Origin: Pseudomonas sp. Tri1
GTDB lineage: Bacteria; Pseudomonadota; Gammaproteobacteria; Pseudomonadales; Pseudomonadaceae
Reading direction: 5' to 3'
Assembly (NCBI RefSeq): GCF_017968885.1
Contig: NZ_CP072913.1
Location: 2,774,001-2,838,000 of the forward strand
DNA: 64,000 bases
Positions within the stretch are counted from its first letter, which is position 1. Each line of letters starts with the position of its first letter. Both the position numbers and the translations under genes were made by a program. The notes under the pieces are model-generated. The model was given only the letters and a program-made list of their open reading frames with translations. It had not been told where the DNA came from and searched no databases. Below, in pieces: positions 27,356 to 35,992 of the stretch.

Positions 27356-28353
27356 TCAAACGTTCTCTGCTTGCCTTTTCATTGTCAGTCGCCGCCTTGG
27401 CAGGCAGCGCATTCGCCGTGGCGGGCGAGGAGAACCCCCTGCGTGTGGGGTATGTCTTCGCCATGGCCAACGCGCCTGCGTTGATCGCTGACAAACAGGG
27501 TTACTACCGCGAGCAAGGCTTGAATGTCGACCTCAAGGCGTTGGGCGATGGCCCGGTGATCCAGCAGGCATTGGCCGCCGGTGAACTGGATGTGGCCTAT
27601 GTCGGGACCCCGCCGGTATATCAATGGTTTTCCCGGGGGCTGCAAAGCCGGATCCTGGCGAAGGTCAATTACGGTCAGGCCGCGGTGATTGTCGACGCCA
27701 AAAGCCCGATCACACGCCTGGATGAACTCAAGGGGAAAAAGCTGGCCGGGGTCAAGAAGGGCAGTGGCATGGATGTGCTGTTGCGCGGTTATGTCCTGAA
27801 GGAAAAGGCCGGGCTCGATCCCGACAAGGACCTGGACATCATCGACATGCCACCCGGCAATATGAACGCTGCCCTGGAGCGCGGCATCGTCGACGCAGCG
27901 TTTTCCTGGGAGCCCTTCGTCAGCCAGTCGCTGTTGCGCGGTTCGAGCCGGATCCTGCTGGACGTGAACCAGGCGCTGCCCAATTACCCGTGGTACGTGG
28001 TGATCGCCTTGCCGAAGACCTTGCAGGAACGCCCGGACGACGTGGTGAAGCTGCTGCGTGCCCATCGCAAGGCCATCGCCTTCCTCAACGAGCATCCCGT
28101 CGAATCGAACCGGCTGATCGCTGAGGCGTTCAAGCTTGAGGCGGTGCAGGGCACCGACGGCAAGACTATCGCACCGGAAGCCATCATTGCCCAGGCACGC
28201 AACCGGTTGGGCTGGTCGGCGGACTTGCAGGCGGCGGATATCCAGTTCATCCAGCGCCTGATGAATGACTCCCATGACTTGGGTTTTATCGATACCACGC
28301 TCAAGACCGAACAGATCGTGGACACCTCCTACCTGCAAAAAGCCTCGTACTGA
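27352..28353 (+). CDS. ABC transporter substrate-binding protein (NMT1/SsuA-like)
   Basis: A 333-residue periplasmic protein with signal peptide MIKRSLLAFSLSVAALAGSA, then FAVAGEENPLRVGYVF. The fold is that of the sulfonate, nitrate and pyrimidine precursor binding family (segments ALIADKQGYYREQGLNVDL and AALERGIVDAAFSWEPFV). The ligand cannot be told from sequence. It overlaps the ATPase gene by four bases and precedes the permease gene by seven bases. Confidence 0.88.
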   Translation: MIKRSLLAFSLSVAALAGSAFAVAGEENPLRVGYVFAMANAPALIADKQGYYREQGLNVDLKALGDGPVIQQALAAGELDVAYVGTPPVYQWFSRGLQSRILAKVNYGQAAVIVDAKSPITRLDELKGKKLAGVKKGSGMDVLLRGYVLKEKAGLDPDKDLDIIDMPPGNMNAALERGIVDAAFSWEPFVSQSLLRGSSRILLDVNQALPNYPWYVVIALPKTLQERPDDVVKLLRAHRKAIAFLNEHPVESNRLIAEAFKLEAVQGTDGKTIAPEAIIAQARNRLGWSADLQAADIQFIQRLMNDSHDLGFIDTTLKTEQIVDTSYLQKASY

Positions 28354-28360
28354 GTCTGTC

Positions 28361-29110
28361 ATGTCCTTGCCAAAACCGAATTGGGGATGGGCGTCGCTGC
28401 CATTCCTGTTGTTGATCTGGGTGGCCTTGGCCAGCCGTTTTCCCACATACATCCTGCCGCAGCCCTGGGACGTCGCCCACGAGGCGCTGCGTTGGCTGGG
28501 TGACCGTTCGCTGTGGCAACACCTGCGGGCCAGCGTCCTGGAGGAATTGGGTGGTTTCTGCGCGGCGGTGATTGTCGCGGTCCTGCTGGGGACGGCCGGT
28601 GGCTTGTCCGCGCGGTTTCGCGACTTTATCTCGCCGCTCAACAGCCTGTTCATGGCCATCCCGCCCATCGCCTGGGCGCCGCTGATCATGATCATTTTCG
28701 GCCTGGGCTATGTCTCCATCGTGCTGGTGATTTTCATTGCCGCGATGTTCCCCATGGCGGTGACCATTCAAGAGGGTGTGCAGAGTATCCGCGGCGGTGA
28801 AGTTCGTGCGGCACGCACCCTGGGTGCCAGTTCGTGGCAGCTGCTGGCCCATGTCTACCTGCCGGCTTCATTGCCCTTCGTGACGGCGGCCTTGCGCATC
28901 GGTTTCAGCCAGGGCTGGAGGGCACTGGTCGCGGCGGAAATGATCGGTGCGTCCCAGGGCATCGGCTGGATGGTCTCCACGGGCGGGCAGATCGGCAACA
29001 GCAGCCAGGTGCTGCTGGGCATTGTCGTGATTGGCCTGATTGCCTGGCTGATGGAGAGCTTCGTATTCCGGCGCATCGAGCGCCACTACCAGAAATGGCG
29101 CGTGCAATAA
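28361..29110 (+). CDS. ABC transporter permease (SsuC/TauC-like)
   Basis: A 249-residue inner-membrane protein with six hydrophobic helices and the EAA-type loop EVRAARTLGASSWQLLAHVYLP. It starts at ATG 28361, seven bases after the SBP stop; the frame is open further upstream but that part overlaps the SBP gene. It completes the importer together with the two preceding genes. Confidence 0.9.
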   Translation: MSLPKPNWGWASLPFLLLIWVALASRFPTYILPQPWDVAHEALRWLGDRSLWQHLRASVLEELGGFCAAVIVAVLLGTAGGLSARFRDFISPLNSLFMAIPPIAWAPLIMIIFGLGYVSIVLVIFIAAMFPMAVTIQEGVQSIRGGEVRAARTLGASSWQLLAHVYLPASLPFVTAALRIGFSQGWRALVAAEMIGASQGIGWMVSTGGQIGNSSQVLLGIVVIGLIAWLMESFVFRRIERHYQKWRVQ

Positions 29111-29162
29111 GCATCGCCCCACGTATTCGAACCCTTCAGTGGACCACTGCACGAGGTGTCAT

Positions 29163-31532
29163 GTGAGTAACGTTTTCGATCCCCGCGAAGCCGGGCATTA
29201 CATCGCCCCACAAGGCCTGTACGAGCGCAACAAAAAACGTCCATTCCTGGGCAGCATCAACTGCGACCGTGACACCCTGGTCGCCGGTCAGTGGGATGAA
29301 ATCACCCTGGTCTACGAGGTTGGTGGCAGCGGCCTGGCGGATGGCGCCTGGCTCAAACTGGCCTTCAAGTTCTACTCCGACTGGGCCTTGTTCCAGACCT
29401 CCAATCCGGCCGGACCCAACTATGTCAGCGCGGAATATCAAGCTGGGGAGTTGGTCCCCGGTCAGAGCCAGGCCACCGTGCAACACCTGAAAGTACGCTT
29501 CGACCAGAAAGGCCATGAACGGCCGTTTCAGAAAGCGATCATCATCGACATCATCGACGGCTACCTGAACCCCGGGGACAAAATCACTATTCGTTTGGGC
29601 GATCGTCGTCAGGGCGGGGCGGGGACGCGGGTGCAAAGTTTCGTCGAGAAAGACTTCCGTTTCCGCCTGTTCATCGACCCGTTGGGCAGCTCCAAATTTG
29701 CCGAGGTGCCGGGTGATCCATTGCTCGACATCGTGCCGGGCCCGGCCCAGAGCGTGCAGTTGATCGCGCCGCGACTGGTCAGCGCCGGTGAGCCGTTCGA
29801 TGTGCTGCTCAGGGTGGATGATGCCTGGGGCAATACCTGTCGCAACTTGCCGCTCAACGGTGTTCTGACCTTCGTTGACCCTGAAGGCCGCGAGCGACAA
29901 CAGCCATTCACGTTGGCGACTGAAGGTTGGGCGACCGCGCGAATAGAGGCGGTCGATCTCGCGGCGCAGGGGGAATGGCGCTTGTCCGCCGAGGTACAGG
30001 CGACCTCGGTACGTGGCGCTCAGGCGTTTGTCACGGTTGACCCGGCCGGTACAGCGCTGCGTCCGCTCTATGCCGACCTGCATGTACACTCCGATGACAC
30101 CGTGGGCACCAACGACACCTTGTACAACCTCAGCTATGGTCGCGACGTGGCCGGGCTCGATGTGCTCGGCTACACCGCCAACGACTTCAACATCACTGAG
30201 CAACGCTGGGACCAGGCGGTCAAGCTGATCCACGAACTCAATGAACCGGGCCGATTCGTGTGCTATCCCGGCACCGAGTGGTGCGGTAATTCCTGCGCGG
30301 GAGGGGACCGTAACGTGGTGTTCCTGCATGACCGAAAACCCGAGTTCCCCTTCGACAATCAGGGGCGACTGGTGCGCTCCTTCGAATGGAACGAGTTCAC
30401 CGCCGGTACTATCAAGCCGGGCGCGTGGCCGGTGGACGAGTTGTACGCCGCCTATGCCAAGGACCCCGAAGGCCATCTGATGATGCCCCATGTCGGCGGA
30501 CGCCGTTGCAACCTCGACTGGCATCATCCTGAGCTTGAACGGCTGATCGAAGTAGGCTCGGCCTGGGGCCAATTCCACTGGGTCTATGCCGAAGCGCTGC
30601 AGCGTGGCTATCGAGTGGGAGCTGCCGCGAATAGCGATGAACACCAGGGCCGTTGCGGTGGCGGTGTTCCAGCCACGGCGGTGTTCGGCTCGCGCGGCGG
30701 GTTGACCGGTGTAGTCGCCGAGGCCTTCGATCGAGCCAGTGTCGGCAAGGCCCTCCGCGCCCGCCGCACCTTTGCCACGACGGGTGAACGTTCGTTTGCC
30801 AGCCTGCGCCAGGGCAAGCATTTCATGGGTGAAGTCTTCACCACCGATTCGAATGCCACGCTGGACTATCGACTGCTCGGAGAGGCAGGTTGGGAACAGG
30901 TCGATCTGTTCGATGGCGACAAATTGATCTGGTCGCGCAACCTGCACCAGGAACTGGGGTTTTCCGCGCAACGCATTCGCCTGCGCCTGGGCGGTGCCCG
31001 GATCAAGGACCGCTATCGAGGCGCCTACTGGACCGGCGAGATCCGCATCACCGGGGCGGTCATCAACGGCTTTCGCGCCTTGGGCCTCGATCATCCCGAG
31101 CAAACCGTCTGGCGCAAGGACGCCACGACGCTGGCCTTTCGCACCGACACCAACGGCGATACCGACAGCATCGAAATAGAACTGTCGCAACTGGTTGGCG
31201 CCACGCTGCAGGTCCACAGCCGGATCGATAATTACGTCAAGGTCGGCGACCCGTCTGAACCGCAGCCCTACGTGCATGCGCCGAAGGTGCTGATGGAGCT
31301 GTCCGGTGAAGAGTTGCTGGCGCAATCGCAAGTCATCGAAGAGCTACCGGGCGCCGAATTGAAAGTCTCCCTGGAAAGGACCACCGCTGCAGCGCTGCCT
31401 CGTGAGCTACGAGGGAACATTGAACTGGCACGGTTGAACCTGGAGCCGGGCCGTGAACACCCATTGTTCATCTGTGCCCGTCAGCGGGATCAATCCCGGG
31501 TCTGGACGTCGGCGTTGTTTTTGACGTTATAG
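29163..31532 (+). CDS. Large PHP-like putative metal-dependent hydrolase (DUF3604-like)
   Basis: A 789-residue cytoplasmic protein. The first 290 residues look like beta-sandwich domains (Gly/Asp/Val-rich, no signal peptide). The second half holds a PHP-type metal site: ADLHVHSDD near residue 304, YPGTEWCGNS near 373, PHVGGRR near 443 and SDEHQG near 491. The first two His and the later Asp/His positions match PHP phosphoesterases and DUF3604 proteins. The start is GTG at 29163 with GAGG upstream; the frame continues to a GTG at 29139. It follows the ABC genes by 53 bases, so it probably processes the imported compound. The exact substrate is unknown. Confidence 0.68.
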   Translation: MSNVFDPREAGHYIAPQGLYERNKKRPFLGSINCDRDTLVAGQWDEITLVYEVGGSGLADGAWLKLAFKFYSDWALFQTSNPAGPNYVSAEYQAGELVPGQSQATVQHLKVRFDQKGHERPFQKAIIIDIIDGYLNPGDKITIRLGDRRQGGAGTRVQSFVEKDFRFRLFIDPLGSSKFAEVPGDPLLDIVPGPAQSVQLIAPRLVSAGEPFDVLLRVDDAWGNTCRNLPLNGVLTFVDPEGRERQQPFTLATEGWATARIEAVDLAAQGEWRLSAEVQATSVRGAQAFVTVDPAGTALRPLYADLHVHSDDTVGTNDTLYNLSYGRDVAGLDVLGYTANDFNITEQRWDQAVKLIHELNEPGRFVCYPGTEWCGNSCAGGDRNVVFLHDRKPEFPFDNQGRLVRSFEWNEFTAGTIKPGAWPVDELYAAYAKDPEGHLMMPHVGGRRCNLDWHHPELERLIEVGSAWGQFHWVYAEALQRGYRVGAAANSDEHQGRCGGGVPATAVFGSRGGLTGVVAEAFDRASVGKALRARRTFATTGERSFASLRQGKHFMGEVFTTDSNATLDYRLLGEAGWEQVDLFDGDKLIWSRNLHQELGFSAQRIRLRLGGARIKDRYRGAYWTGEIRITGAVINGFRALGLDHPEQTVWRKDATTLAFRTDTNGDTDSIEIELSQLVGATLQVHSRIDNYVKVGDPSEPQPYVHAPKVLMELSGEELLAQSQVIEELPGAELKVSLERTTAAALPRELRGNIELARLNLEPGREHPLFICARQRDQSRVWTSALFLTL

Positions 31533-31570
31533 AACGTGGGGTTTGACGCTTCGTTGGATAGGCGGCATAT

Positions 31571-31600
31571 TTGCTCGATTGTGATCATTCGTGCTCGTTT
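31571..31600 (+). promoter_or_regulatory. Paired repeats before the DeoR gene, candidate operator
   Basis: TTGCTCGATT (31571-31580) and GTGCTCGTTT (31591-31600) match at eight of ten positions and are exactly 20 bases (two helical turns) apart, ahead of the DeoR start at 31619. Spaced direct repeats are typical of DeoR-family sites. Confidence 0.4.
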
Positions 31601-31618
31601 ATATAGGTTGTCAGTGCC

Positions 31619-32425
31619 ATGACGTCACCCCATGAAGCGTTTCCCGGTGAACGCCAGCAATTGATCCGCCAGCGTCTTGCCCGATACGGCCGGGTGATCG
31701 CGGCTGATCTGGCTAGCGAACTCAACGTGTCCGAGCACTCGATACGGCGGGATCTGGGCGCATTGGCGGCTGCGGGGTTGTGCAAGCGGGTCTATGGCGG
31801 CGCCATACTGTTACCCGGCGCCGAAGGCCCGCTGGAGGTTCGAGTACAGCAAGACATCGCGCGCAAGCACAGTCTCGGCCAAGCGGCGGCTTCGTTGCTG
31901 AGGGCCGGCCAGCATATCTTCATTGATGCCGGGTCGACCAACCTGGCCATTGCCTGCGCCATTGATCCGCAACTTGAATTGACCTTCACGACCAACTCGC
32001 CGTTGATTGCGGTGCAACTGATGAAGTTGCCCCGTGCCGAGGTCATCGTGTTGGGCGGTCGCTTGAACCCGGTGGCTGGAGGTTCGATCGGGCTGACGGC
32101 GGTACAGCAATTGCGCCAGTTCAGTTTTGACCTTTGCTTTCTGGGTGCCTGTGCCATCGATCCGGACAACGGTGTTACGGCGTTCGGTCTGGACGATGCT
32201 GAATTCAAGCGCGCAGTGGTCGCCGCCAGCGGTCAGGTGGTGACGGCCGTGACCAACAGAAAACTGTCCAGCGTTGCTCACTATCAGGTGGCGTCCTGTG
32301 AAGAAGTCGCCGCCTTGGTGGTGGAGCACGACGCGCCGCGTGAGCGCCTGGAACCCTTTTTCGGCAGGGTTTCCAGCATCGTGACGGCGACCTGCGAACA
32401 GCGACGCGGCCAAGAGCAGGGATGA
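31619..32425 (+). CDS. DeoR/GlpR family transcriptional regulator
   Basis: A 268-residue regulator with an N-terminal DeoR-type helix-turn-helix (RQQLIRQRLARYGRVIAADL, ELNVSEHSIRRDLGALAA, VYGGAI) and a C-terminal sugar-phosphate-sensor domain (IFIDAGSTNLAIA, GGRLNPVAGGSIG, DLCFLGACAID). These proteins usually sense a phosphorylated sugar. The gene lies between the PHP-like gene and gal, all on the plus strand, and may control one or both. The 115 bases before gal also hold a ribosome site, so separate promoters are possible. Confidence 0.9.
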   Translation: MTSPHEAFPGERQQLIRQRLARYGRVIAADLASELNVSEHSIRRDLGALAAAGLCKRVYGGAILLPGAEGPLEVRVQQDIARKHSLGQAAASLLRAGQHIFIDAGSTNLAIACAIDPQLELTFTTNSPLIAVQLMKLPRAEVIVLGGRLNPVAGGSIGLTAVQQLRQFSFDLCFLGACAIDPDNGVTAFGLDDAEFKRAVVAASGQVVTAVTNRKLSSVAHYQVASCEEVAALVVEHDAPRERLEPFFGRVSSIVTATCEQRRGQEQG

Positions 32426-32540
32426 GATGCTGGCTGTCGAGCGCCAGACAATCAAACGTACGCTGGGCGAGCCCATTGTCTGGCTCGCAGTTTACGTCTA
32501 GTTTGCTGCCCCATCATAAGTACAAAAACAGGAGTCATCG

Positions 32541-33467
32541 ATGCAACCGATTCGTCTCGGTCTGGTGGGCTACGGCAAGATTGCCCAGGATCAACACCTT
32601 CCCGCTATCCTCGCCAACCCCGCGTTCCAGTTGCTCGCTGTCGCTACGCAAGGGAAACCCTGCGCCGGCGTGGAGAACTTCCAGTCCCTGGGCGAGCTGC
32701 TCGAAAAGGGCCCGCAGGTCGATGCGATTGCGTTCTGCACACCGCCGCAAGGTCGATTCGCATTGGTGCAACAAGCGTTGACCGCTGGTAAACATGTCCT
32801 GGTCGAAAAGCCGCCATGCGCCACGCTGGGTGAAGCGATGGTGTTGGTCGAGCAGATACAGGCGCAAGGCGTCAGCGGTCTGTTCGCCTGGCATTCGCGT
32901 TACGCGCCCGGCATCCAGGCGGCCCGTGACTGGCTGGCCAGCCGTACCCTGCAAAGCGTGAAAATCGACTGGAAGGAAGACGTGCGCAAGTGGCACCCGG
33001 GCCAGGCGTGGATCTGGCAACCCGGAGGCCTGGGCGTTTTCGATCCGGGCATCAATGCCTTGTCAATTGTGACCCACCTGCTGCCACTGCCGCTGTTCGT
33101 CGAGTCGGCCGAACTGCGCGTCCCGAGCAACTGCCAGTCGCCTATCGCTGCAGGCATCAACATGTCTGATACGCGTCACCTCGAGGTCCACGCCGAGTTC
33201 GATTTCGACCATGGTCATGATGAACTCTGGAGCATCGAGATCCGCTGTGCCGAAGGTCTCTTGCGACTGGACAACGGCGGTGCACTGTTGAGTATCGATG
33301 GCGTGCGCCAGACCGTTTCGCAGGAGGGCGAGTACGCAGCGGTGTATCGGCATTTTCAACAGCTGATCGCTGACAAGGCCAGCGACGTGGACCTGCAGCC
33401 GCTGCGACTGGTCGCGGACAGCTTTTTTGTCGGCAGCCGCGCCTCGGCAGAACCGTTCTACGATTAG
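32541..33467 (+). CDS. gal: D-galactose 1-dehydrogenase
   Basis: A 308-residue Gfo/Idh/MocA oxidoreductase with the N-terminal Rossmann motif GLVGYGKIA and the segment VLVEKPPCATLGEAM carrying the EKP catalytic motif. The run KIDWKEDVRKWHPGQAWIW and the final SFFVGSRASAEPFYD are as I remember them for the P. fluorescens NAD(P)-dependent galactose dehydrogenase, which oxidises D-galactose (and related aldoses) to the lactone. The start has ACAGGAG about ten bases upstream. It lies behind the DeoR regulator, with a hairpin after its stop. Confidence 0.85.
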   Translation: MQPIRLGLVGYGKIAQDQHLPAILANPAFQLLAVATQGKPCAGVENFQSLGELLEKGPQVDAIAFCTPPQGRFALVQQALTAGKHVLVEKPPCATLGEAMVLVEQIQAQGVSGLFAWHSRYAPGIQAARDWLASRTLQSVKIDWKEDVRKWHPGQAWIWQPGGLGVFDPGINALSIVTHLLPLPLFVESAELRVPSNCQSPIAAGINMSDTRHLEVHAEFDFDHGHDELWSIEIRCAEGLLRLDNGGALLSIDGVRQTVSQEGEYAAVYRHFQQLIADKASDVDLQPLRLVADSFFVGSRASAEPFYD

Positions 33468-33493
33468 CCGCTGTCGGGGGGTAGCAGCAGGGG

Positions 33494-33519
33494 GCCAGTC
33501 GATCCATGCGTCGACTGGC
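33494..33519. terminator. Hairpin between convergent gal and yghU
   Basis: A perfect 9-bp stem (GCCAGTCGA/TCGACTGGC) with an 8-base loop lies in the 106-base convergent spacer. There is no T-run on either strand. It may end or protect both transcripts. Confidence 0.45.
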
Positions 33520-33573
33520 TGCGCTTGCGCTTGATCCTATCCGGTGCTGAGCACGAAGGCGGGCAGGTGCCTT

Positions 33574-34413
33574 TCAGCCCAGATCCTCAGCCTGATGCCG
33601 CTCCGGCACTTGGCTCGCTTCATCGCCCCACGTCCGGTTGACGCGTTGCCCACGGATGACCGCCGGCCGCTTGGCGATTTCTTCCGCCCAGCGCTGCACA
33701 TGGGTGTATTCGTGGGCAGCGAGAAACTCGGCGGCCGAGTACACGTTGTTGCGCACCAGTTGGCCATACCAGGGCCAGACCGCGATATCGGCGATGGAGT
33801 AGTGCTCGCCCGCCAGGTATTGGCTTTCACTCAGGCGGCGATCCAGGACATCCAGTTGCCGCTTGGCTTCCATGGTGAAGCGATTGATGGGGTACTCAAG
33901 CTTCTCCGGTGCGTAGGCATAGAAATGCCCGAAGCCGCCACCCAGGTAGGGAGCTGCACCCATTTGCCAGAACAGCCAGTTCAGGGTTTCGGTGCGCCCG
34001 GCCAGGTCAGTGGGCAGGAAGGCGCCGAATTTCTCTGCCAGGTAAAGCAGGATCGAACCGGACTCGAAGACGCGGATGGGCGGCTCCACACTGCGGTCCT
34101 GCAAGGCCGGGATTTTTGAGTTTGGATTGATCTCGACAAAACCGCTGGAGAACTGGTCGCCCTCGCTGATGCGAATCAGCCACGCGTCGTATTCCGCGCC
34201 TGCGTGCCCGAGGGCCAGCAATTCCTCAAGCAGGATGGTCACTTTTACGCCATTGGGTGTCGCCAGCGAGTAGAGCTGCAACGGGTGTTTGCCGATCGGC
34301 AGTTTCTTTTCGTGGGTCGGCCCGGCAATCGGGCGGTTGATACTGGCGAACTGACCGCCAGACGGAGCCTCATTTTTCCAGACCTTGGGAGGAATATAGG
34401 GCGCTTGACTCAT
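33574..34413 (-). CDS. yghU: YghU-type glutathione S-transferase / disulfide-bond oxidoreductase
   Basis: A 279-residue GST with the long N-terminal extension (YIPPKVWKNEAPSGGQFASINRPIAGPTHEK) that is typical of YghU, followed by LYSLATPNGVKVTILLEELL and the glutathione-binding EINPNSKIPAL and FESGSILLYLA. YghU binds two glutathiones and reduces disulfides and organic hydroperoxides. It stands alone, convergent with gal. The 257 bases to its right up to the next gene contain a GC hairpin (GGCGTG/CACGCC near 34475-34499) but no gene. Confidence 0.9.
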   Translation of the reverse strand: MSQAPYIPPKVWKNEAPSGGQFASINRPIAGPTHEKKLPIGKHPLQLYSLATPNGVKVTILLEELLALGHAGAEYDAWLIRISEGDQFSSGFVEINPNSKIPALQDRSVEPPIRVFESGSILLYLAEKFGAFLPTDLAGRTETLNWLFWQMGAAPYLGGGFGHFYAYAPEKLEYPINRFTMEAKRQLDVLDRRLSESQYLAGEHYSIADIAVWPWYGQLVRNNVYSAAEFLAAHEYTHVQRWAEEIAKRPAVIRGQRVNRTWGDEASQVPERHQAEDLG

Positions 34414-34670
34414 GGAACGTACCTCATCGTTTGCTGGCGGTGATCATGTAGACCGCGCAAGAGGGGGGCGCCTGGCGTGATGCGGTAAGCGGCACGCCAG
34501 AGAGGCCGAAGCCTGGCCTTCGAATGAAAGCAGAGAAACTATCATAGGCTGCGTGGCGCGTGGTGGTCGGCGCGCCAGAGCCCCTGACTGGGAGACGATC
34601 AAGGCATCAGATATCTACTGTCAGCCGGATCATTATCGATGTGAGTGGTCGATCGACGGATGCGGCCTGT

Positions 34671-34907
34671 TTACGTGCTCAGCCATAGTTCGACTTTATC
34701 TCGGCTCGGAATGCCTCCGGAATGAACAACTTTGCCATCAATGACCACGCTGGGTGTCGATATAACCCCATAGCTCATGATGTCACGCAGCTCTTCCACT
34801 TTTTCCAACTTCACAGGCACGCCTTTCGCTTGAGCGACTTGCTCGATGATGGCGATTGTCGATTTACACTTGGAGCAACCGGTACCTAGAACCTTGATAT
34901 CTTTCAT
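34671..34907 (-). CDS. Small thioredoxin-fold CxxC protein (redox-active disulfide family)
   Basis: A 78-residue protein beginning MKDIKVLGTGCSKCKST, where CSKC is the redox pair, with VISTPSVVIDGKVVHSG giving the cis-proline (TP) loop. This matches the short glutaredoxin-like family seen next to DUF318/UPF0718 permeases. It lies 20 bases after the permease gene and is the last of nine co-oriented genes. It may carry thiols or persulfide between the permease and other proteins; that is inference. Its very short linker makes co-transcription with the permease very likely. Confidence 0.85.
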   Translation of the reverse strand: MKDIKVLGTGCSKCKSTIAIIEQVAQAKGVPVKLEKVEELRDIMSYGVISTPSVVIDGKVVHSGGIPSRDKVELWLST

Positions 34908-34927
34908 GGGAACCTCGGCGGATGGAC

Positions 34928-35965
34928 TTACAGAACGAAGTTGAAGGCGTAGCCAACGACGAGAATGCCGGCGGCGACGACACCAATGAAGGTGGCGATC
35001 AGGCGGACTTTCAACACCTTGCGCAGAATCACCATCTCAGGGAGGGAGAGGGCAATGACGCTCATCATGAAGGCCAGTACCGTGCCCAACGCGGCACCTT
35101 TGGCGAGTAGCGCCTGGACAATGGGAATGATCCCTGCTGCGTTGGTATACATGGGGATGCCTATCAGGATCGCGACTGGGACAGACCACCACGCCTCTTT
35201 ACCCATGAAACTGGCCATGAAATCTTCGGGCACGTACCCATGAATACCTGCGCCAATGGCAATACCAGCCAGGATGTATGGCCAAACGTTTCCGACGATT
35301 TCACGCACGCTGCCAAAACCGGCATAGATCCGTTCATGCAGCGGCATGTGTATGTCTTCTGCGGCTGCCTGGACTTTGGGCATGTCGCGAACCCAATCCT
35401 CTAGAGAGTCCTCCATTTTCAAGCGCCCGATGATCCAGCCTGCAACCACTGCAATAAACAAACCGAGACTCAGGTACAGCAGCGCAACTTTCCAGCCGAA
35501 CAAGCCCAATAGCAGTGTCAACGCGACCTCGTTCACCATGGGCGCGGAAATGAGAAACGAGAAGGTCACCCCTAAGGGCACGCCTGCTTGAACAAAACCT
35601 ATAAATAGAGGAACCGCGGAGCACGAGCAGAACGGTGTAAACACCCCTAGAGAGGCCGCCATGACGTTGGCCATGCCCTCGCTGCGTCCGGCCAATATTG
35701 CGCGGGTGCGTTCGGGTGTGAAGTACGAGTTGACCATTCCCATCAAGAACACGATGCCGGTCAGCAGCATCAGTACCTTGGGCGTGTCATAGAAAAAAAA
35801 CTGCAGGGCACCACCCAGGTGGCTGTCACGCTCGACAGGCAGCGCTGCAACCAACGCCTCCGAGATCGGGATAAGGGCTTCATACAAACCGAGCCAGACA
35901 AGCACGGCTACCACCAAAAAAAGGCGGGGACTACGCTGTGGCCAGCGCACAATGATCTCGTTCAT
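34928..35965 (-). CDS. ArsP/UPF0718 (DUF318)-type permease
   Basis: A 345-residue integral membrane protein with at least eight hydrophobic helices and the signature TPFCSCSAVPLFIGFVQAG, whose vicinal cysteines (CSC) define this permease family. Members export organoarsenicals (ArsP) or have unknown roles and often pair with a CxxC protein, as here. The start is ATG 35965, eight bases after a full AGGAGG; a GTG six bases upstream lies inside that site. It is in the sigma-54-led sulfur operon 27 bases downstream of the ArsO-like gene, so its substrate may be a sulfur compound. Confidence 0.86.
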   Translation of the reverse strand: MNEIIVRWPQRSPRLFLVVAVLVWLGLYEALIPISEALVAALPVERDSHLGGALQFFFYDTPKVLMLLTGIVFLMGMVNSYFTPERTRAILAGRSEGMANVMAASLGVFTPFCSCSAVPLFIGFVQAGVPLGVTFSFLISAPMVNEVALTLLLGLFGWKVALLYLSLGLFIAVVAGWIIGRLKMEDSLEDWVRDMPKVQAAAEDIHMPLHERIYAGFGSVREIVGNVWPYILAGIAIGAGIHGYVPEDFMASFMGKEAWWSVPVAILIGIPMYTNAAGIIPIVQALLAKGAALGTVLAFMMSVIALSLPEMVILRKVLKVRLIATFIGVVAAGILVVGYAFNFVL

Positions 35966-35992
35966 GTCCACACCTCCTGGGACGGAGTCGGG

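Noticed and set aside
27385..28695. 436-codon open frame on the minus strand opposite the ABC binding protein and permease
   Set aside because: No start signal and no recognisable fold; explained by codon bias of the sense genes.
29136..31331. 731-codon open frame on the minus strand opposite the PHP-like gene
   Set aside because: It is an antisense shadow of a gene with convincing motifs and a ribosome site on the other strand.
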